A stretch of DNA of 64,000 nt. Source: DAOMFB01 sp963801475. Its GTDB lineage: Bacteria; Acidobacteriota; Thermoanaerobaculia; UBA5066. The stretch covers positions 1,860,001 to 1,924,000 of the forward strand of contig CAWDEX010000001.1 of assembly GCA_963801475.1 (NCBI GenBank). The letters run 5' to 3'. A program made the translations under genes and the position numbers. Each line of letters opens with the position of its first letter. Position 1 is the first letter of the stretch. The notes beneath the pieces were generated by a model. The model saw nothing but the letters and a program-made list of their open reading frames with translations, did no database searches and was not told where the DNA came from. Positions 16,465 to 26,004 of this stretch are shown here, piece after piece.

Positions 16465-17814
16465 ATGGCAACCTTCGAGCAGCTCCTGCTCAGAATCAGT
16501 GACTTCATCTGGGGCTGGCCGCTCCTTGTCCTTCTCGTCGGGACGCACGTTTTCCTGACGATCCGCCTCGGCTTCATCCAGCGCCACCTCTGGACCGCCA
16601 TCAAGCTCTCCGTTCGCCGCGAGAAGGAGGGGGCCGGCGACGTCAGCCAGTTTGGGGCGCTGACGACCGCCCTTGCGGCGACCATCGGTACCGGAAACAT
16701 CGTCGGCGTCGCAACCGCCGTCGCGGCCGGCGGTCCGGGCGCGGTCCTCTGGATGTGGCTCACGGGCGTCTTCGGCATCGCGACGAAGTACTCAGAGGCG
16801 CTCCTGTCGGTCTGCTTCCGCGTGACGTCGCCCGACGGCTCCATGGCCGGCGGACCGATGTACGTCCTCGAGCGCGGTATGAAGGCGAAGTGGCTCGGCA
16901 TCGTCTTCGCGGCACTGACGGCCGTCGCCGCTTTCGGCATCGGCAACACCGTCCAGGCCAATTCCATCGCGGTTCTCTTACAGGAGACGTTCGGCATCTC
17001 CCCGTGGGCCAGCGGCGGCCTGCTTACGCTTCTGACCGGCATCGTCATTCTGGGCGGCATCCGGTCGATCGCCCGGGTCTGCGAGCTCCTCGTCCCCTTC
17101 ATGGCAGGCTTCTACGTCCTCGGCTGCGCGTACCTGCTCTTCATCCACTTCGAGACCCTGCCGGCGACGTTCCGGCTCATCCTTTCGAGCGCTTTCAGCG
17201 GGCAGGCGGCCATCGGTGGCTTCCTCGGCGCCGGGATGAAGGAGGCGATCCGCTACGGCGTCGCGCGCGGCCTCTTCTCGAACGAGTCGGGCCTCGGCAG
17301 CGCGCCGATCGTCGCGGCGGCGGCGATGACGAAGAACCCGGTGCGCCAGGCGCTCGTCTCCTCCACCGGCACCTTCTGGGACACGGTCGTCGTCTGCGCG
17401 ATGACGGGCCTCGTCGTCGTCAACTCGGGCGACTGGCACGCGGGCTTGAATGGGGCGGCGCTGACGAAAACCGCCTTCAGCCACATCCCTTACGCGGGGC
17501 CGATCGTTCTAACCGTCGGCCTCCTGACCTTCGTCTTCTCGACGATCCTCGGCTGGTCGTACTACGGAGAGAAGGCCGCCGAGTACCTCTTCGGATCTCG
17601 GATCGTCCGACCCTACCGTGTCCTCTGGGTCGTCGCCGTCATGGTCGGTTCCGTCGCGACGCTCCCGGCGGTCTGGTCCTTCGCCGACATCGCCAACGGC
17701 ATGATGGCGATCCCGAACCTCGTCTCGCTCCTCGTCCTCAACGGATTGCTCGTCTCCGAGACCCGGAAGTACCTATGGAGCGGGAACCTGGAGAAGGACG
17801 CTTCCGAAGACTGA
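16465..17814 (+). CDS. Alanine/glycine:cation symporter (AgcS family)
   Basis: 449 residues with about ten hydrophobic helices. The family signature GTGNIVGVATAVAAGGPGA (near 75-93) and the stretch SNESGLGSAPIVAAAA (near 272) are clear. Members import alanine or glycine together with Na+ or H+ across the inner membrane. ATG at 16465 follows GGAGAGCGGC. It stands alone between two copies of a 140-base block containing the tRNA-Pro 3' end. No regulatory site is evident. Exact amino acid and cation cannot be read from the sequence. Confidence 0.95.
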   Translation: MATFEQLLLRISDFIWGWPLLVLLVGTHVFLTIRLGFIQRHLWTAIKLSVRREKEGAGDVSQFGALTTALAATIGTGNIVGVATAVAAGGPGAVLWMWLTGVFGIATKYSEALLSVCFRVTSPDGSMAGGPMYVLERGMKAKWLGIVFAALTAVAAFGIGNTVQANSIAVLLQETFGISPWASGGLLTLLTGIVILGGIRSIARVCELLVPFMAGFYVLGCAYLLFIHFETLPATFRLILSSAFSGQAAIGGFLGAGMKEAIRYGVARGLFSNESGLGSAPIVAAAAMTKNPVRQALVSSTGTFWDTVVVCAMTGLVVVNSGDWHAGLNGAALTKTAFSHIPYAGPIVLTVGLLTFVFSTILGWSYYGEKAAEYLFGSRIVRPYRVLWVVAVMVGSVATLPAVWSFADIANGMMAIPNLVSLLVLNGLLVSETRKYLWSGNLEKDASED

Positions 17815-17925
17815 AGCCCGGGTCTCGAGGGGACGCCCGCCCGGCTCGCTCCGCTCGCCGCCACGCTTCGCGCTGGGGGCGCGCTGAACCGGCTGAACTT
17901 GAGGCGGGGGGTTCCGCTCGCCGAG

Positions 17926-18065
17926 GCTCGCTCCTACCCCCGCACCCCCGGTCGCGGGTTCGAATCGGAGATTCAAGCTCGGCAGGAGCGTGAGGCGCAG
18001 TCGAGCACTCGACTCAACAGTGGTCGGGACGGCGGGATTCGAACCCGCGACCCCTTGAACCCCAT
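17926..18065. repeat. Direct repeat, right copy overlapping the intact tRNA-Pro gene
   Basis: Partner of the block at 15929-16073, about 1.99 kb away. This copy includes the 3' part of the intact tRNA gene; the left copy stops inside the anticodon arm. Confidence 0.7.
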
Positions 18066-18097
18066 TCAAGTACGCTACCAGGCTGCGCCACGTCCCG
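18021..18097 (-). tRNA. tRNA-Pro (anticodon GGG)
   Basis: Read on the minus strand: 7-bp acceptor stem CGGGACG/CGTCCCG, D arm GCGCAGCCTGGTAGCG, anticodon stem CTTGA/TCAAG around loop ATGGGGT, T arm GCGGGTTCGAATCCCGC and encoded CCA; 77 nt in all. The layout matches bacterial tRNA-Pro. Confidence 0.96.
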
Positions 18098-18111
18098 ACC
18101 GGAGACGACAT

Positions 18112-18130
18112 CGGGCGGCGGAACCGCCCG
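18112..18130. terminator. Small GC hairpin, possible terminator
   Basis: 7-bp stem CGGGCGG/CCGCCCG with a 5-base loop. It lies 98 bases past the stop of the secreted hypothetical gene and just before tRNA-Pro. No U tract. Confidence 0.3.
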
Positions 18131-18227
18131 GGGGTGAGTCGTTGTACCACCCGATCCCCGGAGGGTCAACGCGACGTCTGCTCCAACCCCGTCCTTCCCG
18201 AGGCCGGCGCCGGGGCGTGAGCGAGCC

Positions 18228-18641
18228 TTACTCCTTCACGTCAATTTCCTTGTGTTCGTGCTTGCCCTTGGCGGCCCCGACGAGAACGCCGTCACCTTTC
18301 GGCGACCAGACCTCCGAGAGCATGTGCTTCCCGTCTTCGCTCTTGTCGAACACGACCCGGGCCTCTCCGGATTTCGAGCGAGGGTCCCTCGACAACGTCG
18401 TGACGAACTGCACCACGACGCTCTTGCCGCTCTTCGCGTCCTGGACCGTGACGACCCTCTGGTCCCGGTCAATCGTCAACCGGTACTGACCGGCCGGCAG
18501 GTCGGCTGTGCCGGCCGTGAAACCGAACGGGACCGTCGAGTTGACGACTTCGGCGGCCCGGGCCGCGCCCGAAACCAGTGCCACCAGTGCCAAGGCCATG
18601 ACGAACCGGGAACGTACGTTCGGGAACCTCAGGTTTCTCAT
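18228..18641 (-). CDS. Hypothetical secreted protein
   Basis: 137 residues from the ATG at 18641, chosen because AAAGGAG lies nine bases upstream; a start 18 codons earlier would add a polar leader. Signal peptide with core FVMALALVALVSG, cut after AARAA. The mature part looks like a small beta domain (STVPFGFTAGTADLPAGQYRL, VVTVQDAKSGKSVVVQF) ending in a lysine/histidine-rich tail. The PFxF/LPAGxYxL pattern is seen in many secreted acidobacterial proteins of unknown function. Single-gene unit; an AT-richer stretch with GAGATAGAATCTC about 80 bases upstream may be its promoter or an operator. Confidence 0.65.
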   Translation of the reverse strand: MRNLRFPNVRSRFVMALALVALVSGAARAAEVVNSTVPFGFTAGTADLPAGQYRLTIDRDQRVVTVQDAKSGKSVVVQFVTTLSRDPRSKSGEARVVFDKSEDGKHMLSEVWSPKGDGVLVGAAKGKHEHKEIDVKE

Positions 18642-18936
18642 CGCTTGCTCCTTTTCTCCCTCTTCGGGGCGGTTGTGGAAAACAAAGTTACGCATCGGTC
18701 ACGGCGAGTGAGATTCTATCTCAATTAACGTCGGCTGGACCCTTCCAGCCCGAAGAGATGCAACGGGCATGCCGTCGAGGGATGTCAATTCGGCCTCACG
18801 AAGGGAACGCCGGGAAAAGGCCGCGGCGCCTCGTTCCCATTGGCGCACCAGCGGCCGACAGGATTTTCGGAGGCGTCACTCCCGGGCGGAACCGGTCAGG
18901 TGGCGACGGCGCGGCAAGCTGGCAGTCCGGATGCCC

Positions 18937-19737
18937 TCAGATCCCCGCCCAGCCGGGCTCGATCCGGACGTAGCCCTCCTCCATCGCCCAGAGGTCCATC
19001 GCGATCGAGGCGAGGTCGTCCACATCGGGGATCGGCCGCCCGTCGACCGTCAGGTCGATCGACTTCACGTATCCCCGGCAGACGTCGCAGGCCTCGATCC
19101 GCGTTCCGGGGAGCGTCTCGCTCTGGAACGTCGGGAGTTTCGACGGATCCTCCTCGCCGCAGGAGGGGCACCGGATCCGGTTGATGGGCCATTCGGTTCC
19201 GCAGAGGCCGCACACGAGGAACCGCGCGGCGCCGTGCGTCTCGGGGTCGCTCCTCCGGAACGAAACGATCGGCCGCCCGCCGCAGCAGGGGCAGTGCCCT
19301 TCCCCGTGGGGGCGCTCGGGCGTCACGCCGGCGGCGGCCAGAGTCTCGACGTACGGGCGCAGGAGGGCGCGCGAGAGGTAGTCCCCCGCCACGTCCCTCC
19401 CGCCGTCCCAGTAGAGGAGAAGCCTCGACCGGGCCGTCTCCGGGTCGTCGGCGCGCCGAGTCTTCGCCTCCTCGGCCAGCTCCGGCGGGCCGTCGGTCTC
19501 GGCGAAGGAGAAGAGCTTCTCGCCGAGGTCGTAGAGGCGGGGCGCGTCCTCGGCGAGCCGGCCCGTCAGCGGCGCCTCGCGGTGGCGCGCCGCGAGGGCC
19601 GCCGCCAGGCGCCCCTGGAGCCGGAACAGGACGGCAGCGAACCGCAGGGGCTCCGCGGCCGCGGCGTTCTCCCGGGCCAGGTGCTCGGCGCGTTCGGCCC
19701 GCTTGTCGAAAGGGACGGTGGGCGCGGCCACGCTCAC
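18937..19737 (-). CDS. fdhE: Formate dehydrogenase accessory protein FdhE
   Basis: 266 residues. Four CxxC pairs (CPCCGG, CGLCGT, CPSCGE, CDVCRG) between about residues 150 and 225 form the rubredoxin-like metal sites that define FdhE. FdhE is a cytoplasmic protein needed for activation and iron-redox control of respiratory formate dehydrogenases before Tat export. The GTG at 19737 lies one base after the stop of the gamma-subunit gene, so it is the last gene of the fdn operon. The N-terminal 140 residues are helical and variable, as usual. Confidence 0.95.
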   Translation of the reverse strand: MSVAAPTVPFDKRAERAEHLARENAAAAEPLRFAAVLFRLQGRLAAALAARHREAPLTGRLAEDAPRLYDLGEKLFSFAETDGPPELAEEAKTRRADDPETARSRLLLYWDGGRDVAGDYLSRALLRPYVETLAAAGVTPERPHGEGHCPCCGGRPIVSFRRSDPETHGAARFLVCGLCGTEWPINRIRCPSCGEEDPSKLPTFQSETLPGTRIEACDVCRGYVKSIDLTVDGRPIPDVDDLASIAMDLWAMEEGYVRIEPGWAGI

Positions 19738-19738
19738 G

Positions 19739-20434
19739 TCAGGAAGATTTCTCGAGTCCCATCAGCTCCCGGTACCACTTCGGGTGATGGATACGCGCCC
19801 ACGCCTTCGAAACCGTACCCCGGGTCATCGAGTTCAGCGTTCCGGGCTCGGCGACCGCCGCAAGGTAGATGTGAAAGACGAGCGACACCGCGAAGAGGAT
19901 GAAGGTGATGTCGTGGAGCAGGATGGCGAAGACGCGGAGCCACTGGGGGAACGATGGCGGGAACCAGAGGACCACGCCCGAGACGAGAAGGCCGAGGGCG
20001 CTGAGCTTGGAGGTGTAGAAATAGACTTTCTGCCCCCCGTTGTACTTCCCGATCTTGTCGTGGTTGGCGGCGTCGCGCAGGTACTCCAGAAGCTTCGGGC
20101 CGACCCAGCCGCGCTCCTCCTTCGTCATCTTCATGTCGCCCCACCACTGGACGGCCATGGCGAGGGACGCCGCCGCGAACACGAGGCCGAGGATCGGGTG
20201 GATGACGCGACAGACCGAGAGGCCCCCGACGAGGTTCCCCATCCACCCGAACACGGGCGTCCAGACGGGGAGTCCCGTGACCAGGCAGGCGAAGAAGCTA
20301 ACGCCGACGGACCAGTGAATGACGCGCGCGGAGAGGCGGTGCCGGATGATCTCGTTGCCGACGATGACGTCTTCCTTCTCCCGCGCGACGTACGCCCCTT
20401 CGTCGAAGCCGATCTGGCGGATGACTTTGCTCAT
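19739..20434 (-). CDS. fdnI: Formate dehydrogenase gamma subunit (cytochrome b556)
   Basis: 231 residues with four membrane helices. Histidines that would bind two b hemes are visible in LSARVIHWSVG, CRVIHPILGL, LLHDITFILF and SLVFHIYLAA. The protein anchors the enzyme in the inner membrane and passes electrons from the beta subunit to quinone. I start at the ATG 20434 (MSKVIRQIGF) after GAAGGGGAGACG; a longer frame to 20641 overlaps the beta subunit gene. The N-terminal soluble stretch before the first helix is about 35 residues. Part of fdnGHI-fdhE. Confidence 0.95.
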   Translation of the reverse strand: MSKVIRQIGFDEGAYVAREKEDVIVGNEIIRHRLSARVIHWSVGVSFFACLVTGLPVWTPVFGWMGNLVGGLSVCRVIHPILGLVFAAASLAMAVQWWGDMKMTKEERGWVGPKLLEYLRDAANHDKIGKYNGGQKVYFYTSKLSALGLLVSGVVLWFPPSFPQWLRVFAILLHDITFILFAVSLVFHIYLAAVAEPGTLNSMTRGTVSKAWARIHHPKWYRELMGLEKSS

Positions 20435-20451
20435 CTTCGTCTCCCCTTCCG

Positions 20452-21342
20452 TCACGCCTTCGGCTCGTCGGGGTCGACCGGACCTGGATCGACGTGCCCT
20501 TTGTTGCCGTGGTAGAGGTGGTGGCCGAAGGCTCCGACGACGGCGCCCACGATGGCCAAAAAGCCGAGCGGCCGGAGGAACTTCTTCCAGAACTGCATAC
20601 CCACGGGGACCCTCGGGGACTTCGACAGGCCGCCGTACCACTCCGGGTGGTCTCCGAAGGCGAGGACGGTGACGACGCCCGTCCCACCGACGCCTTCGGG
20701 GTCGTAGAGTGCGGCATTCTGGAAGCCGTTCGCCTTCAGCTGTTCAACGCGCCGGCGCCCCAGCGCCAGCATGTCGTCCTTCGTTCCGAAATGGAGACAG
20801 CCGGTCGGGCACGACTTGATGCAGGCGGGCTCGAGGCCGATGGAGACGCGGTCCACGCAGAGCGTGCACTTCGACATCTTCCCGGTCTTCGCCGAGAAGC
20901 GCGGCACGTCGAACGGGCACCCGGTGCTGCAGTAGCCGCAGCCGATGCACTGGGCGGGGTTCACGTCGACGATTCCGTTCTCGTACTGCACGAGAGCGCC
21001 CGGCGCCGGGCACGCCTCGAGGCAGCCCGGGTCGGCGCAGTGCATGCATTGGTCCTTCCGCATCAGCCACTTGATCCCGCCCTCGACCTCCCGCTCGTCG
21101 AACCGGATCAGGTTCCAGAAGGCGGCGTCGAGGGTCGGGAGGGTCTGGTAGTCGCCGTCGTTCACGGTCGCGACCGTGGGAAGGTCGTTCCATTCCTGAC
21201 AGGCCACTTCGCACGCCTTGCAGCCGATGCAGGTGGAGGTGTCCACGAGCTTCGAGACGGCGGGGAGCGAGCGGAGGCCGCTGGAACTGCCCCAGACGGC
21301 GGCGGAAGAGCGGCGGACTTCGAGGGTGCCGGTTACAGCCAT
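20452..21342 (-). CDS. fdnH: Formate dehydrogenase beta (iron-sulfur) subunit
   Basis: 296 residues with four ferredoxin-type cysteine groups: CIGCKACEVAC, CMHCADPGCLEAC, CIGCGYCSTGC and CTLCVDR with CIKSCP, enough for four 4Fe-4S clusters. A single C-terminal membrane helix (FLRPLGFLAIVGAVVGAFG) anchors it, as in FdnH/FdoH of E. coli. It relays electrons from the selenocysteine/molybdenum alpha subunit to the cytochrome b subunit. The alpha gene ends 10 bases upstream and the gamma gene starts 17 bases downstream. Confidence 0.97.
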   Translation of the reverse strand: MAVTGTLEVRRSSAAVWGSSSGLRSLPAVSKLVDTSTCIGCKACEVACQEWNDLPTVATVNDGDYQTLPTLDAAFWNLIRFDEREVEGGIKWLMRKDQCMHCADPGCLEACPAPGALVQYENGIVDVNPAQCIGCGYCSTGCPFDVPRFSAKTGKMSKCTLCVDRVSIGLEPACIKSCPTGCLHFGTKDDMLALGRRRVEQLKANGFQNAALYDPEGVGGTGVVTVLAFGDHPEWYGGLSKSPRVPVGMQFWKKFLRPLGFLAIVGAVVGAFGHHLYHGNKGHVDPGPVDPDEPKA

Positions 21343-21352
21343 GGCCGCCTCC

Positions 21353-24300
21353 TCACGCCTTCTCCACCTTCACGAGGAAGGCCTTGAACTCCGGAGTGAA
21401 CGTGTTCGGGTCTGCGGCCGACGGGGTCAGGAGGTTCGCGAGGGGGCCGGTGTGGCCCGGGTTCCCGGCGAATCCCCAGTGGATCGGGAGGCCGATCTGC
21501 CAAACGTTCTTCCCGTCGATCTTCAGGGGTTTCAGTCGCTTCGTGACCATCGCCATCGCGGTGATCGCGCCACGCGGCGAGGAGACCTTGATCCGCGACC
21601 GGTTCGCGATCCCGAGCTCGCGGGCGTACTCCTCCGGGACCTCGAAGAAGAAGTCGGGCTGGACCATGTTCAGGCGCTTGTTGTGCTGGGTCCAGTAATG
21701 GAAATGCTCCGTGAGCCGGTACGTCGTACAGACGACCGGGTACTCTTCGCGCTTCGCGTACGGGTCCTTGTCCGAGGAGAACCGCGGGCTGACAGGGTTC
21801 GACGAGACCTTCGGGTGAAGGAGGTTGTCGACGGGGGCCTCGACCGCCTCGTAGTGCTCCGGGAAGGGGCCGTCGTTGAGCGAGGCGGCGAAGAGCCTTC
21901 CGACCCCCTCGGCGTTCATGATGAAGGCCCCGAACTCGCCCGGCTTCGAGTCGGGCTTGATGTCCGGGACGTCGCCCACCCACTTCTCGCCGTTCCACTT
22001 GATGCCGGGGCGTGACGCGTCCCACGGGTTTCCGCTCGCGTCGGCCGAGGCGCGGTTGTAGAGGACCCGCCGGTTCGCGGGCCACGAGAAGGCCCACTGG
22101 TGGAACATGCCGAGGCCCGTCGGGTCGGCGTTGCTCCGCCGTTGGGTGTTGTTGCCCGCCTCGGGGAATGCCCCGCAGTAGAGCCAGTTCCCGCAGGAGG
22201 TCGAGCCGTCGTCCTGAAGCTGGCCGAAGCCGTCCAGCTGCTGTCCGGCGGCCCTGAGAATCTTCGTCTTGTCCTTCGGGTCGGGGATGTCGGCGAGGGC
22301 CTTGCCGTTGACCTCCTTCAGGACCTCGGAGAGGTCGGGATTCGCCGGGTTCGTGTAGGACCAGGCGAGGTTGAGGACGGGCTCGGGGAAGGCGCCCCCC
22401 TCCTTCCGGTAGAGCTCCTTCACGGCGAGGACGAGGCGCGCGAGGATCTCCTGGTCCGACTTCGCGAGCCCCGGCGGGTCGACCGCCTTCCACTTCCACT
22501 GGGCCCAGCGGGCCGAGTTCGTAAAGGACCCGTCCTTCTCGGCGAAGAGGGCCGCGGGGAGGAGGTAGACCTCGGTGGCGATCTTCGATGCGTCCGGAGT
22601 CCCGTACTCTTTCGGCGCCCTCCAGAACTGCGCCGTCTCGGACTCGACGTTCTCGACGACGACGAGCCATTTCAGCTTCGCAAGGGCGGCCACCATCTTC
22701 GGAGAGTTCGGCCCCGTCCCGACGGGGTTCATCCCGAACGTGATGAGCCCTTCCGGTCCGGGCTCGGGGCCGCCGGCGCGTGTCGACGTGCCGCGGTAGG
22801 CGTCGTCGAACATCCAGAGCCAGGAGTAGTTGCCGTCCACCTTCGGGAGCCACCCGTAGCCGAAGTCGTTCTCCTTCGTCGCCTTGGCGCCCCAGAGGGT
22901 CTTCAGGAACGAGACCGCGAACATCGGATAGTTCTGCCAGTAGTTCATCGACGGCCACGGCGTTTTGTTCAGCGTCGTGGGCGTCACCTGCTCGAGATAG
23001 TCTTTGAGGGTCGGCATCGCGGAGGAAGGCGTCTTGAGGTAGCCCGGCAGGATGTCGAACGTGCCCCCCATGTCCGTGGCGCCCTGGATGTTCGAGTGGC
23101 CGCGCAGCGCGTTCACGCCGCCGCCGGGCCGCCCGACGTTCCCGAGGAGGAGCTGCAGCATCGCGGCCGTCCGGATGATCTGGACACCGGTCGAGTGCTG
23201 GGTCCAGCCGAGGGCGTAGAGAATCGTCCCGACCTTCTGGGCGTTCCCGGTCGCGGTAACGGCCTCGGCGACTTTGAGGAAGGTCTCCTTCGGGACGCCG
23301 CAGATCCTCTCCACCGTCTCCGGCGTGTACCGCTCGACGTGCTTCTTCAGAAGCTGGAAGACCGAGCGCGGGTGCTGGAGGGCCGGGTCGACGGCGTACA
23401 TCTTCGTCTTCGGGTCCGCCTCGTACGCCCAGGCCGACTTGTCGTACGCCTTCCCGTCGAATCCGCTGAAGAGCCCGTCGGCAAAGCCGTACCTCTCGGA
23501 GACGAGATAGGCGGCGTTCGTGTGCTCCTTGACGTAGTCCTCGTGGAAGCGCCCGGTCTCGAGGGCGTACCGGATGATGCCGTGCAGGTAAGCGATGTCG
23601 GTCCCGGCGCGGATCGGCGAGTAGAGGTCCGCGACGGCTGAGGTCCGCGTGAAGCGGGGATCGACGTGGACGATCTTCGCGCCACGGGTCTTCTTCGCCT
23701 CGAGCGCCCACTTGAAGCCGCAGGGGTGGTTCTCGGCGGGGTTGCCGCCCATGACGAAGACGACGTCGGCGTTCTTGATGTCGACCCAGCCGTTCGTCAT
23801 GGCCCCGCGCCCGAACGTGGCGGCCAGACTGGCCACCGTGGGGCCGTGTCAAACCCGTGCCTGTGTGTCCCGGTAGACGACCCCCCACGAGGCGCACGCC
23901 TTGGCCTGCAGCATGTTGAACTCGTTCGTGTCCGTGCACCCCCCGATGACGACCATCCCCGGGTTCCGGTTCACGACGGCGCCTTTGGCGTTCTTCGCGA
24001 CGAAGGTCTTGTCCCGGGTCTCCTTGACGCGCTTCGCGATCCCCGCGATCGCCTCGTCCCAGGAGATGTCTTCCCATTTGTCGGAGCCCGGCCGCCGCAC
24101 CTGCGGCTTCGTCAACCGGTGCTTGTGGGAGATATCTTCCTTGAGAGTGATCCCCTTCGGGCAGAGCGTCCCGCGGTTGATCGGATGGTCGGGATCGCCT
24201 TCCACGTGCACGACGGCGGGAGTCGCGTTCTTCGCCTTGTCGCCGAGCGTGTGGATGATGACCCCGCAGGAGACCGAACAGTAGGGGCAGGTGCTTCGGG

Positions 24301-24424
24301 TCTCGGTGGTCCGCGCGATCTTCAAGTCGCGCATCTCCGCCTGCGCCTCGTTGAGGTCGAAGCCGAGGGCGACGCCGCCCCCGACCGCTCCGGCCTTCAG
24401 GAATCCGCGACGCGAAAGCCTCAT
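21353..24424 (-). CDS. fdnG: Formate dehydrogenase alpha subunit, selenocysteine- and molybdenum-containing (FDH-N/O type)
   Basis: One gene of 1023 residues read through an in-frame TGA at 23849-23851 (codon 192), which would appear as two frames if taken as a stop. Flanking residues ARV-U-HGPTVASLA match the selenocysteine site of E. coli FdnG, and a SECIS-like hairpin follows. Residues 1-30 carry a Tat signal (LSRRGFLKAG), so the enzyme is exported folded. A 4Fe-4S site (CPYCSVSCGV plus TLCPKG) precedes the large molybdopterin domain (GRGAMTNGWVDIKNADVVFV, MGGNPAENHPCGF, DPRFTRTSAVAD). It oxidises formate to CO2 in the periplasm. Start ATG after GAGAGGAGGACGGCG. Length is close to E. coli FdnG (1015). 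Likely expressed with fdnH, fdnI and fdhE. Confidence 0.96.
23819..23837 (-). promoter_or_regulatory. SECIS hairpin for selenocysteine insertion
   Basis: Minus-strand mRNA: 11 bases after the UGA comes a 7-bp stem GGUGGCC/GGCCGCC (one G-U pair) closing the loop AGUCU. Position and the GU-containing loop resemble the E. coli fdnG/fdhF SECIS elements bound by SelB. Confidence 0.8.
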
Positions 24425-24516
24425 CGCCGTCCTCCTCTCTGCCGTAGGTCCGATTTAAAGCGAAATCTAGCACCATCGCGGGGGCCGGGAAAACCGTGTT
24501 TACGCTGGAATTCGCT

Positions 24517-25389
24517 TCAGACGGCTCCCCGGACCCGGGCCGGGTGGGAATAGACGTTGAAGCGCTCCCCCCTGAGAAAGCCGACGACGGTCATGCCGGT
24601 CTCCTCGGCCAGCTGCACGGCAAGGCTGGTCGGGGCCGAGACCGAGCAGAGGATGCGCACCCCGGCGAGGGCGGCCTTCTGGGCGATCTCGAACCCCAAC
24701 CGCCCCGAGACCAGGAGGATGGGAGGGGCCGGCCGCTTCTCCCTGAGGAGAGCGCCGATCGCCTTGTCGGTGGCATTGTGCCGCCCGACGTCCTCCCGGA
24801 CGACGACGGCGGTCCCGTCCGCCTCGAAGAGGCCGGCGGCGTGCAGCCCACCGGTCGACCGGAAGAGCGCCTGCCCCCGGCGGAGGGCCTCGGGAAGGCT
24901 CGAGAGGAGCCCGGCGGAGACCTCGGGTCCCGCGGACCGGCCCTCTCCCGCTCGCCGCCGGGCCGCCGCCGCCAGCTCGATCACCCGTTCGATCGACGAT
25001 TCTCCGCAGACGCCGCAGGCCGAGGTGACCGTCTCGGACCGCCGTCCCGTCAGGCGGGAGCCTCCCGGGCGGGCGGCGACCGTCGCGATCACGACATTCC
25101 GCGCCAGCTCCGGTGCGATCCGAGGATCGGAGGGGCGGGCGAGGCCGAGGAGCTCAACGGCCGCCTCGATGACGCCCCCGGTGAAGAGAATCCCCGCCGC
25201 GAGGTCTTCGTCTTGTCCGGGCGTCCGCATCGTGACGAGGAGCCGGACGGGCTCCGCCGTTTCCCCCTCGCGAACGCGGATCTCGAGAGGCTCCTCGACC
25301 ACGAGGGCATCCGGGGCGAACGTGTCGAGCGCGCCATCCCGGCGTCGCACCAGCGCACGCATCGACCCCGCGCTGTCGTTCGGGAACAT
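24517..25389 (-). CDS. fdhD: Formate dehydrogenase sulfurtransferase FdhD
   Basis: 290 residues. The active cysteine loop CGVCGE (near residue 123) and the motifs GILFTGG, TGGLHAAGLF, EDVGRHNATDKAIG and VSGRLGFEI are hallmarks of FdhD. The protein transfers sulfur from IscS to the bis-MGD molybdenum cofactor before insertion into formate dehydrogenase, without which the enzyme is inactive. ATG at 25389. It lies upstream of fdnG on the same strand with 92 bases between, room for a separate fdnG promoter. Confidence 0.96.
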   Translation of the reverse strand: MFPNDSAGSMRALVRRRDGALDTFAPDALVVEEPLEIRVREGETAEPVRLLVTMRTPGQDEDLAAGILFTGGVIEAAVELLGLARPSDPRIAPELARNVVIATVAARPGGSRLTGRRSETVTSACGVCGESSIERVIELAAAARRRAGEGRSAGPEVSAGLLSSLPEALRRGQALFRSTGGLHAAGLFEADGTAVVVREDVGRHNATDKAIGALLREKRPAPPILLVSGRLGFEIAQKAALAGVRILCSVSAPTSLAVQLAEETGMTVVGFLRGERFNVYSHPARVRGAV

Positions 25390-25398
25390 CCCCGGATC

Positions 25399-25974
25399 CT
25401 ACCGGCGGGAGAGGAGTTTCAGGATCTCCTTCAGCTCGGACACGGCCTTTCCCACGCGGGGATCCGGCGGGGGCGAGGCGGCCGCCGCCGTCCGGATCGG
25501 GGCCGTCTCCGCCGGAACCGGCGCGTCGGGGAACGGAAGCTCCGTCAACTCCGAAGCCGGCTTCGCCGTCCTGGGCTTCCCCTCCGTCGCTCCCTTGTCG
25601 CGCGGGCGCGCCGCCTCTCCCTTCGACCTGGACTCGGGCGTCGCCGCGGGCGGGTGGGCCTGGGCCTCGCGGCCCCCCAGCTCCGCCTCGAGCTTCTTCT
25701 TCGCACCGGCGATCGTGTAGCCCTCGTCGTAGAGGAGCTTCTTGATCTGCTCGATGATCCTCAGCTCCCGCACCGAGTAGGTCCGCGGGCCCTGGACCGT
25801 CCGGTCGGGCGTGAGGGCGGGGAACTCGGACTCCCAGTAGCGCAGGACGTACGGCTGCACGTCGGCGATCCGGCAGACGTCGCCGATCTTGTACCGCGGC
25901 TCCCCGCCCCCGGCTCCGGGGTGGGGCGAAGCGTTCGGGTTGCGGGCTTCAGACATCTCTCGGACCGGGCCCAT
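25399..25974 (-). CDS. MerR-family transcriptional regulator
   Basis: Up to 191 residues. A MerR winged-helix domain lies at about 25-95 (YKIGDVCRIADVQPYVLRYWE, then PRTYSVRELRIIEQIKKLL). A long Pro/Ala/Lys-rich linker follows and ends in a short predicted helix (AVSELKEILKLL). There is no cysteine or ligand-binding domain, so this is the short stand-alone MerR type found near housekeeping genes rather than a metal sensor. Two starts are possible, ATG 25974 or ATG 25956; the second has GAGAG just before it. fdhD begins 9 bases downstream, so the two are likely co-transcribed and the regulator may act on formate metabolism, though nothing here shows its target. Confidence 0.85.
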   Translation of the reverse strand: MGPVREMSEARNPNASPHPGAGGGEPRYKIGDVCRIADVQPYVLRYWESEFPALTPDRTVQGPRTYSVRELRIIEQIKKLLYDEGYTIAGAKKKLEAELGGREAQAHPPAATPESRSKGEAARPRDKGATEGKPRTAKPASELTELPFPDAPVPAETAPIRTAAAASPPPDPRVGKAVSELKEILKLLSRR

Positions 25975-26004
25975 TTTTGCACAGGGGAAGGCCGGAGGAG
26001 AGAC

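Noticed and set aside
23837..23851. Stop codon splitting fdnG into two genes
   Set aside because: Flanking residues align with the selenocysteine site of FdnG and a SECIS-like hairpin follows.
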